64,000 bases of DNA. Origin: Synechococcus sp. AG-670-F04. GTDB taxonomy: Bacteria > Cyanobacteriota > Cyanobacteriia > PCC-6307 > Cyanobiaceae. The DNA lies in the NCBI GenBank assembly GCA_003211515.1, contig QCSN01000002.1, positions 52,375 through 116,374 on the forward strand, in the 5' to 3' direction. The notes under the pieces are model-generated. The model was given only the letters and a program-made list of their open reading frames with translations, was not told where the DNA came from and ran no database searches. Below are positions 36,373 to 45,094 of the stretch, in pieces (within the stretch, counting starts at the first letter, position 1; every line of letters begins with the position of its first letter). A program made the position numbers and the translations under genes.

Positions 36373-37098
36373 GTGGAGTTGTGGCTTGTGGATCTCAACC
36401 TTCAACCCGGACAACGGAATGGCCGGATACAGGAGGTGGAAGGTTTGCTGGGGAGCTCGTCGATCGTCGCCTGTATGGGAGACAAGCTGACCCTTGGGAG
36501 TTTCAGCCTCGCTGTTCCAATCTGGAGTCGCCTGCTCAGCTCCGTCACCACTGCGGACGAGGGGCTGGAACGGGTTCGCCGTCTCAAACCGGATCTGGTG
36601 TTTCTTACCGAAGATCTTGAACAGGGTTACGGGATCGCCTTGGTGAAGGCGGTGAAAGCCCTAGACGCTGGGACGCGAACGCTGATCTTTCTGCGTCGTG
36701 AGAACGCTGCTGTGGTGAATGAGGCTCTAGAAGCCGGTGCAGATGGAGTGATGTTCATCTCCTCGATTGGCAGCAAGCGTGGGGATTTCTTTATGGCTTT
36801 GCAGTGCACCAGTGCCGGGGGTGTGTATTACCCGGAGTCGATCAGGGAGCTGGCGCGGAAGGCCAGCCCCGATGATGAACGTGCTTTTCGGTTGATTCAG
36901 GACCTCTCAGAGCGGGAACGCGATGTGTTGACCGCCCTGACGGAAGGCTTGTCCAATCGCGAAATTGCTGATCAGCTCATTGTTTCTGGAGAAACGGTGA
37001 AAAGCCATGTCAGTGCGGTGATCGGCAAACTTGGCGTTCGTGATCGCACGCAGGCTGCAGTGTTTGCGATTCGCCACGGCGGTTCCCTGATTCCCTAA
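36373..37098 (+). CDS. NarL/LuxR-type response regulator with atypical receiver
   Basis: 241 residues from a GTG; ATG at 36475 is an alternative. The effector domain is a clear GerE/LuxR helix-turn-helix: LSERERDVLTALTEGLSNRE and LIVSGETVKSHVSAVIGKLG. The receiver part is diverged: PDLVFLTEDLEQGYG has Thr where the phosphoacceptor Asp belongs, and the N-terminal acidic pair is missing. Such pseudo-receivers are usually not phosphorylated. Conserved in marine picocyanobacteria as I recall. Target genes unknown. Confidence 0.82.
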   Translation: MELWLVDLNLQPGQRNGRIQEVEGLLGSSSIVACMGDKLTLGSFSLAVPIWSRLLSSVTTADEGLERVRRLKPDLVFLTEDLEQGYGIALVKAVKALDAGTRTLIFLRRENAAVVNEALEAGADGVMFISSIGSKRGDFFMALQCTSAGGVYYPESIRELARKASPDDERAFRLIQDLSERERDVLTALTEGLSNREIADQLIVSGETVKSHVSAVIGKLGVRDRTQAAVFAIRHGGSLIP

Positions 37099-37113
37099 CG
37101 AGGTGACGACTTG

Positions 37114-37179
37114 ATGCCCAACAAACTGCCGTTGCTCCCGGTGATGACCCAGCCGCCAAGCCGTCCCATCCCGCGATGA
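37114..37179 (+). CDS. 21-codon upstream ORF coupled to DUF2389
   Basis: ATG 37114 with AGGTGA about 10 bases upstream, product starting MPNKLPLLPVMTQPPS. Its TGA (37177-37179) overlaps the ATG of the DUF2389 gene as ATGA. Could be a small leader peptide or simply an extended reading region; too short to judge by composition. Confidence 0.3.
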   Translation: MPNKLPLLPVMTQPPSRPIPR

Positions 37180-37409
37180 CCAACCCTCTTCCCAGCGCAT
37201 GGACCAGTCAGCAGCCGGTGGCGGGCTATCGCCACTTTGAGCTGGTGATGCAAGGTGGAAAAGGCGCTGCACGCTGGGTGGAATTGGCACCGGTCCTGGC
37301 GCCATCTCAGCGGGAACGGGTGCTTTGGTCAGAACTTAAGGACCGCACACGTTGGATGAGTGGTTGGCAGCAGCTACCGAAAGATGATGAAGATCCTCCA
37401 ACTGAGTGA
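37176..37409 (+). CDS. DUF2389/TIGR02450-like Trp-rich small protein
   Basis: 77 residues. SAWTSQQPVAGYRHFELVMQ, RVLWSELKDRTRWMSGWQQL and surrounding residues match the small tryptophan-rich family (W-S-W-T...RHF...W-EL-D...W--GW). Function unknown; widespread in cyanobacteria and gammaproteobacteria. Overlaps the metallophosphoesterase start by 26 bp, so the two are cotranslated. Confidence 0.78.
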   Translation: MTNPLPSAWTSQQPVAGYRHFELVMQGGKGAARWVELAPVLAPSQRERVLWSELKDRTRWMSGWQQLPKDDEDPPTE

Positions 37410-38148
37410 TCCTCATCTGGTGGCATCGGATGCAGGTTTGGTGCGGGGGTGTCCAGCGCTCAGGCATTGGAAGCGGGCGCTCGAGCAGGCAACCCTCCAC
37501 CAGCCTGATTGTGTGTTGATTACGGGTGATCTCTGTCAAGACGAGAGCTGGGGTGGATACAGGCGTCTGGAGGTTGAATTGCGGCGACAGCTCAGCTGTC
37601 CTGTGGGGGTTCTGCCGGGAAATCACAACCATCCCTTCCTTCTCAATTGTGTTCTTGGACGGCACTGCACCACGGCACCCGGCGAGATGCTGATGGATGG
37701 GGTTCGGATCCTGTTGCTGAACAGCCACTGCAGTGGACGATCCGCTGGCCATTTGGGCAAGCGACAGCTCGATTGGCTCAGGGAGCGCTTGAACGACCCC
37801 AGTATCGGAGCGATGCCAATTGTGATCGCGTTGCATCACCCCCCATTGCTGATCGGACATCCACTGCTCGACACCATGAACTTGGTCGATAACGGGCCTC
37901 TTAGAGATCTTCTGATCAACTGTCGACCGTTGATCGGCATCCTTTTCGGACATGTGCACCAGCATTGGCAGGGGTTCTGGCCAGAACGCCCAGACGTTCA
38001 ACTTTTGGGATGTCCTTCCACCTTGATTGGATTTGAACATGTTCAATCTTGTCCTGTAAATCGCGCCGGGGATCCTGGAGGACGTTTGATCCAGATTGAT
38101 CGAGGCGGCGCCTTAACCCATGCGCTGTTGCGTTGGCCAGCAGACTGA
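37384..38148 (+). CDS. metallophosphoesterase (CpdA-like)
   Basis: About 254 residues of the calcineurin-like fold. Metal motifs in order: LQLSDPHL (DxH), LITGDLCQ (GDxxxx), LPGNHNHP (GNHxx), ALHHPPLL and GHVHQHW (GHxH). Class III cyclic-nucleotide phosphodiesterases such as CpdA/Icc have this exact layout, so cAMP hydrolysis is likely. Two adjacent ATGs (37384, 37387) are possible. Overlaps the DUF2389 gene. Confidence 0.88.
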   Translation: MMKILQLSDPHLVASDAGLVRGCPALRHWKRALEQATLHQPDCVLITGDLCQDESWGGYRRLEVELRRQLSCPVGVLPGNHNHPFLLNCVLGRHCTTAPGEMLMDGVRILLLNSHCSGRSAGHLGKRQLDWLRERLNDPSIGAMPIVIALHHPPLLIGHPLLDTMNLVDNGPLRDLLINCRPLIGILFGHVHQHWQGFWPERPDVQLLGCPSTLIGFEHVQSCPVNRAGDPGGRLIQIDRGGALTHALLRWPAD

Positions 38149-38568
38149 CTGAGGCCAACAGTTCGTCTGGAGCTGTAAAAAGTCTTTTTTCTTCGTGTTG
38201 ACTCAGATTTCAAGTCAGGAGCATCACCTGCTGCCCTTAAAAAGGCTGATGCAATAGACAAAATGGATATTGAGTATGAAGAGAATTTCGCTTCAATGTT
38301 TGCAGTGAGGCTCATTGAGCGTTCTGTTCCCTGTTGATTGCTGGTGAGGTTGTGGACGATGTTTTGGAGTAGATGTAAACAACAGGGTTCTTTTTGCCTG
38401 CCTTGGGGTGAAGAGATCATCAACGGTAGTGCTGCTTGTATGGATGGCCTTAGAGATGCTGCTCAGGTGCGTGAAGCAGCAGCAGGGCTATCAATATTGA
38501 CGCATGCATTGAGTTAGAACTAATTAAAATATGAAATGCCAATCGCGAGTATTTCTACTGTGAAGCAC
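38149..38568. other. intergenic region with possible coding remnant
   Basis: No intact gene. From about 38180 to 38336 a plus-strand frame without start codon reads RVDSDFKSGASPAALKKADA and MDIEYEENFASMFAVRLIER, which has coding character and may be a decayed gene. The opposite-strand open frame across this stretch looks like a shadow. Confidence 0.35.
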
Positions 38569-38844
38569 ATGCTGCTTTTTGCAGTAGCTGCAGGTGGCAA
38601 TCAATACGAAGAAGCTGCCAAGAAAATGTGTAGTAAAAGCACGCATAATAAAAACTGCCAATATCTTGCAGGCCAAGTGCAAGTAAGCACGGTCTACGGT
38701 CTACTTAAAGAGGGTTAAGTATCTCGCAAAGATGCAGTGGAGCTGACGAAACTAGCACTTGAAGATGGAGGAAAGCAGGAAGGGTACGGCAAAGATTCAC
38801 TCAAAGTGCATGGGATGCGATGGAAGATTGTAGTCTTGAGTTGA
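38569..38844 (+). pseudogene. small gene interrupted by in-frame TAA
   Basis: Coding-like reading from ATG 38569 (MLLFAVAAGGNQYEEAAKKM, then CSKSTHNKNCQYLAG and VYGLLKEG) reaches TAA at 38716-38718 and continues in the same frame with VSRKDAVELTKLALEDGGKQ, EGYGKDSLKVHGM and a stop at 38842. The halves fit one 91-residue protein with a short hydrophobic start and two conserved cysteines. Same kind of lesion as the pentapeptide gene at 29850. Confidence 0.55.
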
Positions 38845-39316
38845 ATTAAGTATTCATGCCCTGGGGGCAAAAGTTTGGCTCAAAGTTAAGCCTCCACGGC
38901 CTTAAATCTCAAAAGAGTATCAATTGGGTCTAAGAATTGGTTGTTCAGCCTCGCTTGTTTTTCTGTCGCTGTCGTAAGTAGAGTCAACCTTTTTGTGTTT
39001 GCAGGACCTGCCTTGTCAATCCAATCGTCTTTGCATTAAAATGTATATTGAACGCTGTGTGATCAAAATTTCCATTGTATGAGATGTTGTATCCCTATGT
39101 AGCAAGCCTTGGTTTGGTTTAATGAATGGCCTCATCCTTGAGGTCTTTATTGAGGTCAATTAATTGAGTTCCCATACAATAAAAGAAGGACCAAGGAAAC
39201 GAAAAAATAGAAAATTTAGAGGTAAAATTTGACCTTTTATAGATTAATAATTCCATCCAAAATCATTAAATCCAGGCTAGAAAGAGTCGGTGTTTTGTTG
39301 CCCTGGAGATCATTGA
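38845..39316. other. gene-free gap
   Basis: About 470 bp, AT-rich, between the broken small gene and the 3' end of the 722-residue protein. No ORF, repeat or strong hairpin noticed. Confidence 0.4.
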
Positions 39317-41485
39317 TTAATTCGCCAGGACGGTAATGCTGGCCGTGCCGCTGATGGGAGTGATGTAATTGGAAGTTTCGTATAGTGCAAAGTTGAATGC
39401 AGCAGAGCTGTTTATCATGCTTTGTTTGGTTGTTCTGAACTGTAGGGTTGCTTTTCCCTCATTGTTTAGGGCCATGGACCCGCTGGTTAGACCAGTATCT
39501 TCAAAATAGGCGATATTTGCATCCGCTGCTGGACCAGTACCTTTCCAATGAATGATATCACCAGGGTCAATATTTTTTGTTTTAACTTTCATTTTGAATC
39601 CCTTTCCTTGTTGAACTGTTTCAGCATTCGACTCCACTTCATAGGTTTGTTCTGGTGTTGTTGATGAGTCGACAATTGTAATCACGTCTGATGATCCTAT
39701 TAAGTTGGTCCGCCCAGGTTCAGTGTAAATATTTAATTTAAAGAACTCTGTTCCCTCTGTTAGTAAATCTTTGGATGCTTCAAAATTCAATTGAAATTTT
39801 TGTGAGGAATCTTGCACGACGACTCCAGAGCGCGGACCTAAAAAATCGCTGTCTGTAATATTCACTCCGGTTGCGTCCCAATAAACCTTTTCCCCAGAAG
39901 GAACCCCTCTTACAAAAACCTTGAATTTCATAGACTTTCCTTCATGAATGGTGATTTTGTTGGGCTCGATTTCGGGTGGCGTGGCAATTAATGGGAATGA
40001 TGTGGTTGCCACTATTGTCTTGCTATTTTTCCTGAAAAGGTTAATGGTTGCTTCGGTGTTAGTGCTAGTGTTATTGTCTGATTTGAAAATATGTTGAATC
40101 GACGAAAACCCGTTTTTGGAAATTTCAGTTGTGCCTTTCATTCCATCACTTCCTGCTGATTGATCAAGATCATTGCTACTAATGTCCGAACCAGTAAGTT
40201 CCCAATCGAGTATTTCGCCAGGTAGAGAATTAGAATCTACGCGAGTTGATACTGTTTCTCCGCGTTGAAAGGCACTTCGGCTTGGAGATAGTGTGTACCA
40301 GCTTCCCCCCAGTACTCCGCCACTCCACTGTTGTTGTTTGGTATTGGGCGCACTTGATTTTGTTGGACCTTGTTCAGAGGTTTGAACCGAAGTGTCAAGT
40401 ACTGGTAGTGTTGTGGAAGCAACCTTATTTTTAAACTTTTTATCACGATATAAAGAGATTGTTAGCTGTTCAATCCCTTCAGTTTTGTTGTCATTTCTTA
40501 GTAAGTGCGGTATAAAAGCAGCGCCATTGCTGTTGAAAATTACTTCGCCTGATGTTCTGGCGTATGTTAGGTCGAAATCATTTTGATCAATACCTTTACC
40601 GCTAACGTTGTAATACAAAACAGTTCCACCTTTGCTATTCGAATCAATTCTGGTACGGGTTGATGTGTTTTCTCGAATGTCGACGCGACTTGGGGAAAGA
40701 GTGAACCAGCTCCCATTCTTTTCTTTGCCGCTCCAAACAGGCTGTTTCCCAGAAGGTTTTTTTGTTTTTGTAGGGCCTTGCTCCTGTGTTTGAATTGATG
40801 TATCGAGAATCGGTATCTTTGCAGAAGATAATTTCTTTTTGTAAGAATTGTCTTTATAAATGGTGAGAGTAACTTCTTCTTCCCCTTCTGTCTTGTGGTC
40901 AGCACGAACCATCATCGGGATATTTGCTGATCCGCTTGGGTCAATTTTTGCTTGGCCATACATGCGTGCATAAGACAGATTAAAATCATCTTGATCAATG
41001 CGTCTTCCACTTAGTTTGTAAAAGACTGTCTTCCCAGGTTCCCCGTTTTGAATTAGAAACTCTACTGAAACATTTTCTTTGACTTGTGTTCGTGTAGGTC
41101 TTAACAGCCAGGGTTTTGATGGGTCATTATTTGGATCAGAGTGTGTAGAAATGATTTCAATGGAACTCGACGCGACTGGAGTTGCAAAGATCGGGTCTAA
41201 GTAATAGCTAACGCTGAGCTCAGTATTTTGGTTTAATTCATTGTTGTTAGCTACTTCAAAAACATGCTTATATGATCCGTCCTTTTTAAGTGTTGCTTTA
41301 CCCTGTAGCTTTCCTCCGACCACATCCTCTTGTGAAATGTCATTTCCTGACAAGCTCCAGAACACTTCATCGTCTGCATACGAGCTTGATGACTCGAGGA
41401 AGGATTTGAATGAGCCTCCCTGTTTTACAGAGTCTTTGTTGAGTGTAAGCTGGAAATCATTAACAGGTTGCTTTTTATTCGACAT
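39317..41485 (-). CDS. 722-residue protein of six Calx-beta/Ig-like repeats, probably secreted
   Basis: Six beta-sandwich-like units of about 105-125 residues. Units 2 and 3 are clearly alike: KTVFYKLSGRRIDQDDF versus GTVLYYNVSGKGIDQNDF, TEGEEEVTLTIYKD versus TEGIEQLTISLYRD, and LDTSIQTQEQGPTK versus LDTSVQTSEQGPTK. Units 4-6 diverge but keep the W-x-x-TG core and acidic-Thr-Glu-Gly turn. No signal peptide and no membrane helix, so type I or other signal-less export is likely. Few cysteines. Typical of cell-surface or extracellular proteins of marine Synechococcus; adhesion or motility surface role is inference. Confidence 0.75.
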   Translation of the reverse strand: MSNKKQPVNDFQLTLNKDSVKQGGSFKSFLESSSSYADDEVFWSLSGNDISQEDVVGGKLQGKATLKKDGSYKHVFEVANNNELNQNTELSVSYYLDPIFATPVASSSIEIISTHSDPNNDPSKPWLLRPTRTQVKENVSVEFLIQNGEPGKTVFYKLSGRRIDQDDFNLSYARMYGQAKIDPSGSANIPMMVRADHKTEGEEEVTLTIYKDNSYKKKLSSAKIPILDTSIQTQEQGPTKTKKPSGKQPVWSGKEKNGSWFTLSPSRVDIRENTSTRTRIDSNSKGGTVLYYNVSGKGIDQNDFDLTYARTSGEVIFNSNGAAFIPHLLRNDNKTEGIEQLTISLYRDKKFKNKVASTTLPVLDTSVQTSEQGPTKSSAPNTKQQQWSGGVLGGSWYTLSPSRSAFQRGETVSTRVDSNSLPGEILDWELTGSDISSNDLDQSAGSDGMKGTTEISKNGFSSIQHIFKSDNNTSTNTEATINLFRKNSKTIVATTSFPLIATPPEIEPNKITIHEGKSMKFKVFVRGVPSGEKVYWDATGVNITDSDFLGPRSGVVVQDSSQKFQLNFEASKDLLTEGTEFFKLNIYTEPGRTNLIGSSDVITIVDSSTTPEQTYEVESNAETVQQGKGFKMKVKTKNIDPGDIIHWKGTGPAADANIAYFEDTGLTSGSMALNNEGKATLQFRTTKQSMINSSAAFNFALYETSNYITPISGTASITVLAN

Positions 41486-42489
41486 TGGGATTTAGGTACG
41501 TTTAGTTCATTGATCTAGCTTCTATAGACTAGATCAAATTGGGCTAGGAGGGAGAAAACCTCTTGATTAGATTCGCTAGCGAAATTGTTTCTTCATACTG
41601 CTGGGGGTCTTGCCTGTTGTTCGATGCCAAAATCTGCTTACTTCAGTCAGCATCAGCATCAGCATCAGCATCGGGCTTGATCAATTGAGCCATGAATCGA
41701 GCAGAGACAGGACAAGACGGGCACTGAAACATCCCCAGACTGCCCTTTCCCTCGGGAAGCAGTGAAACCACAGGGATGAGGATGCTCTAGATGCCGGGCT
41801 AAAACCGCTGTATCAAGCTTGTTAAGGCTGAGGCTTCCGAAGCTGCGGCTCTTGTTGCTGCATGTGCACCTCATGAAGCCCAAGCTCACGCATGTACAGA
41901 AAACGCTGGAGCACCTAGAGGTATTGACAATGTTGGAGACCGTGATGTCGGCGTTGTGCTGTCGACAGTTTTGATTGTTCTTGATGACTAGACTTGTATT
42001 AACTAGTGCACATAGGCTGTTTTTATTGATTTATTTTTGCTTCTAAATGTTTATCAAATTGGCATAGAAAGTGTTGTAAGAGGGCCTAATTTTTTATCTT
42101 CTGGCTTGGCATCGATCTGCGTTGATTCTTTTTACGGCATAAGCTTTTGCCTTGAGTTTCCAAATTTTGCTTTATCCTGTCTTGGACGCTGCCTAAGCAG
42201 TTTTTGAACAGTGGTGTTGTGACAAGACCGAACCTCTCAAGCTGGCAGTATCTCCTCGGTATTGGCAAGAGCTTCTAGAGGTTCCTGTTTGGCTTCTTGA
42301 ACGAATTTCCAGCCTTCCATTCTTCATAGGGATTGATCGATGGTTTTTCCTAGATCTGCAGATCAATTGTGTTGGAACTAAAAGCCTGTTCTGCATGGCA
42401 GCTTGATTCGGCAAATGGTGCCATGTTCACAGCAGTAGAAACAAAACGTTTTACTAAGCCAGTATTCTTGCTGTGACTTTGTTTTCGTC
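41486..42489. other. 1-kb gap with hexamer repeat and coding-like traces
   Basis: No secure gene. A (CAGCAT)4 tandem repeat lies at 41648-41671. From about 41800 to 41990 a plus-strand frame without a start reads VKAEASEAAALVAACAPHEA and GIDNVGDRDVGVVLSTVL up to a stop, which looks like part of a decayed small gene. Promoter of the 722-residue protein must be near 41500-41560. Confidence 0.4.
41648..41671. repeat. hexanucleotide tandem repeat (CAGCAT)x4
   Basis: Four perfect copies of CAGCAT followed by a partial one. Located about 160 bp upstream of the 722-residue protein gene start. Length variation by slippage is possible. Confidence 0.8.
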
Positions 42490-42744
42490 TCAGTTTGCCT
42501 GGGATTGTCGGAATGCTTTGAGTTTGTCGATGTCTTTCTCTTGGTCGATGGCGTAATCGGTAAGGATCAGTGCTTTACCAATGGTGCCAAGGGCGTACTC
42601 CATTCGATCAAGATCACGACGCCCCTGCTCTGTTTTCCGTGCTGCGCGAATCACTTCCGGTACGAGTTTCTCTGCCAGATCTTCAATGGCGTCGGCCAGT
42701 TGCGTCGCTTGGCTCAAGGCGGTGGGCTCGTCCACGTGTCTCAT
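42490..42744 (-). CDS. small helical protein, function unknown
   Basis: 84 residues from ATG 42744 (two TTG codons precede it). Helical and acidic: ALSQATQLADAIEDLAEKLV, ALILTDYAIDQEKDIDKLKA. No membrane segment or cysteine. Codon usage fits the GC-rich core, which supports it as real. Alone between two gene-free gaps. Confidence 0.65.
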   Translation of the reverse strand: MRHVDEPTALSQATQLADAIEDLAEKLVPEVIRAARKTEQGRRDLDRMEYALGTIGKALILTDYAIDQEKDIDKLKAFRQSQAN

Positions 42745-43156
42745 CAACAAATCTCACTGCATTTTATTGCCTGTTCCGTCAGGTCAGCAATCGGTCAGAT
42801 GGGTTCATCTGGGTGAACGCGAAGCCTGGAAGAGCATTGTAAAAATCAATATGGTTCTTGAATTCATCTCGCTTTTAAATTACTTGCTCTACCTAAGCCT
42901 GGAGCACGACTGATTTCCCCTGTTTGAAGCGAGTGAGAGCGTAACGATTGACTGCGCAATCGTGTGATGGCTTGGCTTGTTGAGCTTTGACGTAATGATC
43001 AGCTTGTAGGAGTTGCCGCGTTGCTTTAAAAGTTGTGTGTGAGGGCGGATTGATCAGATTTGACCGAAGTCGTTTCTTTGCGCTTGGGTGCCATGTTCAG
43101 TTGTGAACGGGTGCTTTTATTCGCTCAGTGCGGTTCATTGTTGTCAGGCAATCGGA
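42745..43156. other. gene-free gap
   Basis: About 410 bp. Only short overlapping frames; a 20-codon ATG frame at 42851 (MVLEFISLLNYLLY) is hydrophobic but lacks a ribosome site. No repeat or terminator noticed. Confidence 0.35.
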
Positions 43157-43882
43157 TTAAAAACCCTTCGCGGATTGACGTTGCGAAGACAATGAAACGT
43201 TGGCAGGTTGTCGTGCGGGTCGACGACTACTGGTTTGATCGGCGCTGGAGGGCAGATTGGGCTGGCCTGGAACAGCCACCACGTTGAAGGCGATTGACCA
43301 GCGTTCCCCCTCCCCGCGGTAGGGCATCACGGAATGGGGCTGCCAAGCCGGAAAAACGAAGTACTCCCCTGGAACTGGCAGCATATATTCCGCCATCCCC
43401 ATCCGAAATGACTGAAGATGCCACTCCTCTGGCCCATGAAAACAAAGCTGGCCATCGAAACTTGATGCCTTGATCTGAGGGGGAACTTTTAAAAAAATCA
43501 CCCCAGAAAAACTGCCTCCGTGGGTATGCATCGGGTTGTAATCCCCAGCACGTTGACAGTTCAACCAAAGATCAATCATTTGAAGGTGATAGCGGCCTTC
43601 CACCCATGGCCCCCGTCCTTGAGGCGGCTGTCGATCAACGACGTGACGAATCCAGCGGTGGCAAGCCGGCAGCAGGTGTTCAGCGCAAAGGGTTTCGATG
43701 CCCGGTTGATCGCGTCTGAGTTCACGCTGTTCGCTCAGCTGGCCTGCCAGTTTGCGTGAGGCATCAGGATGATCTTTCGGTCGATTCAGCACACCGCCAG
43801 CCAGTTTGAGCAACGCTTCAAGGAGCGGGGTCGGAAGCGTTCCCTTAAGGATCGATCGGGGGAAGAGATCGAGAACGTCCAT
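43157..43882 (-). CDS. 2OG-Fe(II) oxygenase, TIGR02466-like
   Basis: 241 residues. The first iron ligands are in YNPMHTHGGSFSGVIFLK; the distal His and the 2OG arginine are in QPHSVMPYRGEGERWSIAFN. LWLNCQRAGDYNP before the site is family-typical. These enzymes are common in marine cyanobacteria and cyanophages; substrate unknown. The basic, serine-rich last 35 residues (SSRRPARQPANVSLSSQRQS) look disordered. Two ATGs are possible (43900, 43882). Confidence 0.8.
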   Translation of the reverse strand: MDVLDLFPRSILKGTLPTPLLEALLKLAGGVLNRPKDHPDASRKLAGQLSEQRELRRDQPGIETLCAEHLLPACHRWIRHVVDRQPPQGRGPWVEGRYHLQMIDLWLNCQRAGDYNPMHTHGGSFSGVIFLKVPPQIKASSFDGQLCFHGPEEWHLQSFRMGMAEYMLPVPGEYFVFPAWQPHSVMPYRGEGERWSIAFNVVAVPGQPNLPSSADQTSSRRPARQPANVSLSSQRQSAKGF

Positions 43883-43935
43883 GAGCCTTCTGCACTGCAA
43901 CTCATCGTGCCAGCACCAAAGTGGGTACGTCGTTC

Positions 43936-44520
43936 ATGCCGATCGTCATGGTGCCCCGGGTGCTGTTTCTCATAGGCCTTCTGTTGAGCGGATGCGCATC
44001 ACGCGGGGAACCTACACAACGTGTTTCAGTGCAATCTGAACTGAAGCTTGTTCAGGTACGGGAACGTCCGTCCCTGATCCCAGCCGCTTCAGAGGCAACG
44101 GGGCCAAAAGATGATGCGGGCTCCCTCGCCACATTGCGCTTGACAGCGCGGCGTACATCGGAGCTTGACCAAGGCGGGAACCGCTTATGGACAGTGGAAC
44201 TTCATGGGGATGGAGAGGTGATCGTCAGTTGGGACGCAGTGAGCGGTCATGCCGCACGGCAGGAGGTTGATCGGTTCTGGACCCCAGGCAATGCATCCCC
44301 ATTGCCTCCGGGTGTTTACAGCCTGGGTCAACCGGAACCCTGGGGCGAGGATCTCTGGTTTGATCTTCTTCCTCGGTTCTCGACCACCCGAAGCGCCCTA
44401 GGGATCCATCGCTGCTATCCCGGAACTGGTTGCCTTTGCATTCCAAACCGTGATGCCATTGAGGCACTTGCTGCATGGGTGAGGGAATCTGGATTGGCTG
44501 AACTCACGGTCCTGAATTGA
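43936..44520 (+). CDS. YkuD-like (L,D-transpeptidase fold) lipoprotein
   Basis: 194 residues. Lipobox LLLSGCAS at the N-terminus puts it on the membrane outer face. The C-terminal domain includes SALGIHRCYPGTGCLCIPNR, the H...G-x-G-C-(I/L)-C arrangement of YkuD-type active sites, with Cys as likely nucleophile, and before it LPPGVYSLGQPEPWGEDL. Peptidoglycan cross-link or lipoprotein linkage is the usual role; overall similarity is modest, so it may be a variant family. Followed directly by a pentanucleotide array. Confidence 0.65.
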   Translation: MPIVMVPRVLFLIGLLLSGCASRGEPTQRVSVQSELKLVQVRERPSLIPAASEATGPKDDAGSLATLRLTARRTSELDQGGNRLWTVELHGDGEVIVSWDAVSGHAARQEVDRFWTPGNASPLPPGVYSLGQPEPWGEDLWFDLLPRFSTTRSALGIHRCYPGTGCLCIPNRDAIEALAAWVRESGLAELTVLN

Positions 44521-44580
44521 CTCAGTTCAGTTCAGTTCAGTTCAGTTCAGTTCAGTTCAGTTCCGTTCCGTTCCGTTCCG
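44521..44580. repeat. pentanucleotide tandem array starting at the stop codon
   Basis: Twelve 5-bp units: CTCAG, seven TTCAG, four TTCCG, beginning the base after TGA of the YkuD-like gene. Two homogeneous blocks differ by one base per unit, which points to expansion of two variants by slippage. No terminator hairpin can form within it. Confidence 0.9.
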
Positions 44581-44947
44581 TGGATCAAGAAGTTGTCCTG
44601 AAAACGGTCTCAAGCCCTTGCGTCTCTCAGCGCTGTCCAATTGATATGTGACCCCTTGTTCTCTCACAGATGGAGCTTGGTTGGTCAGCCAATTGAACCT
44701 TGCTGATGGCTGAGGTTGATTGTCTGAATCGACGGAGAGCTGCTCTACGGGTTGCGGGATCTGTAAGGAGGCCAGTACTCGCACTGATTTGGCTCTGATT
44801 GATGAACTTGGCCCTGCTGGAGTGTTCGGACGGGAGTGCCACTGAATCTCACCCGATTTTCACAGGAGATCCAGCCGATTTTCACCGCAGCGGGATACCG
44901 ATGTTCACCCAATAATCAGTGATCTTGAGAGTGTCGCTAGGAAAATT
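44581..44947. other. gene-free gap
   Basis: About 370 bp after the pentanucleotide array. No convincing ORF; short minus-strand frames (44557-44842) look like chance. A TTTCACAGG/GATTTTCACC repeated phrase near 44855-44895 (GATTTTCAC twice, 44854 and 44876) is minor. Confidence 0.35.
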
Positions 44948-45094
44948 ATGTTGACTTTATTGAAGACTGAACTCAACCAGCCCGCCCGAACTGAACGCCC
45001 GGTGTTACATGGAAATGAAAGGCCGAAATGTTTTCATGATGAATTGCGGTTTTATGGCGGACTTTTCACGATTCTTGTTTGGTTGGTTTTATGA
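44948..45094 (+). CDS. 48-residue membrane protein
   Basis: ATG 44948, TGA 45092-45094. Product: polar N-terminus MLTLLKTELNQPARTERPVL, a Cys/His-containing middle KCFHDELRFYGG and a C-terminal helix LFTILVWLVL. Single-span, C-terminus probably buried. It resembles the tail-anchored small proteins of cyanobacterial photosynthetic membranes in layout only. No ribosome site is obvious (AAAATT before ATG). Confidence 0.5.
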   Translation: MLTLLKTELNQPARTERPVLHGNERPKCFHDELRFYGGLFTILVWLVL

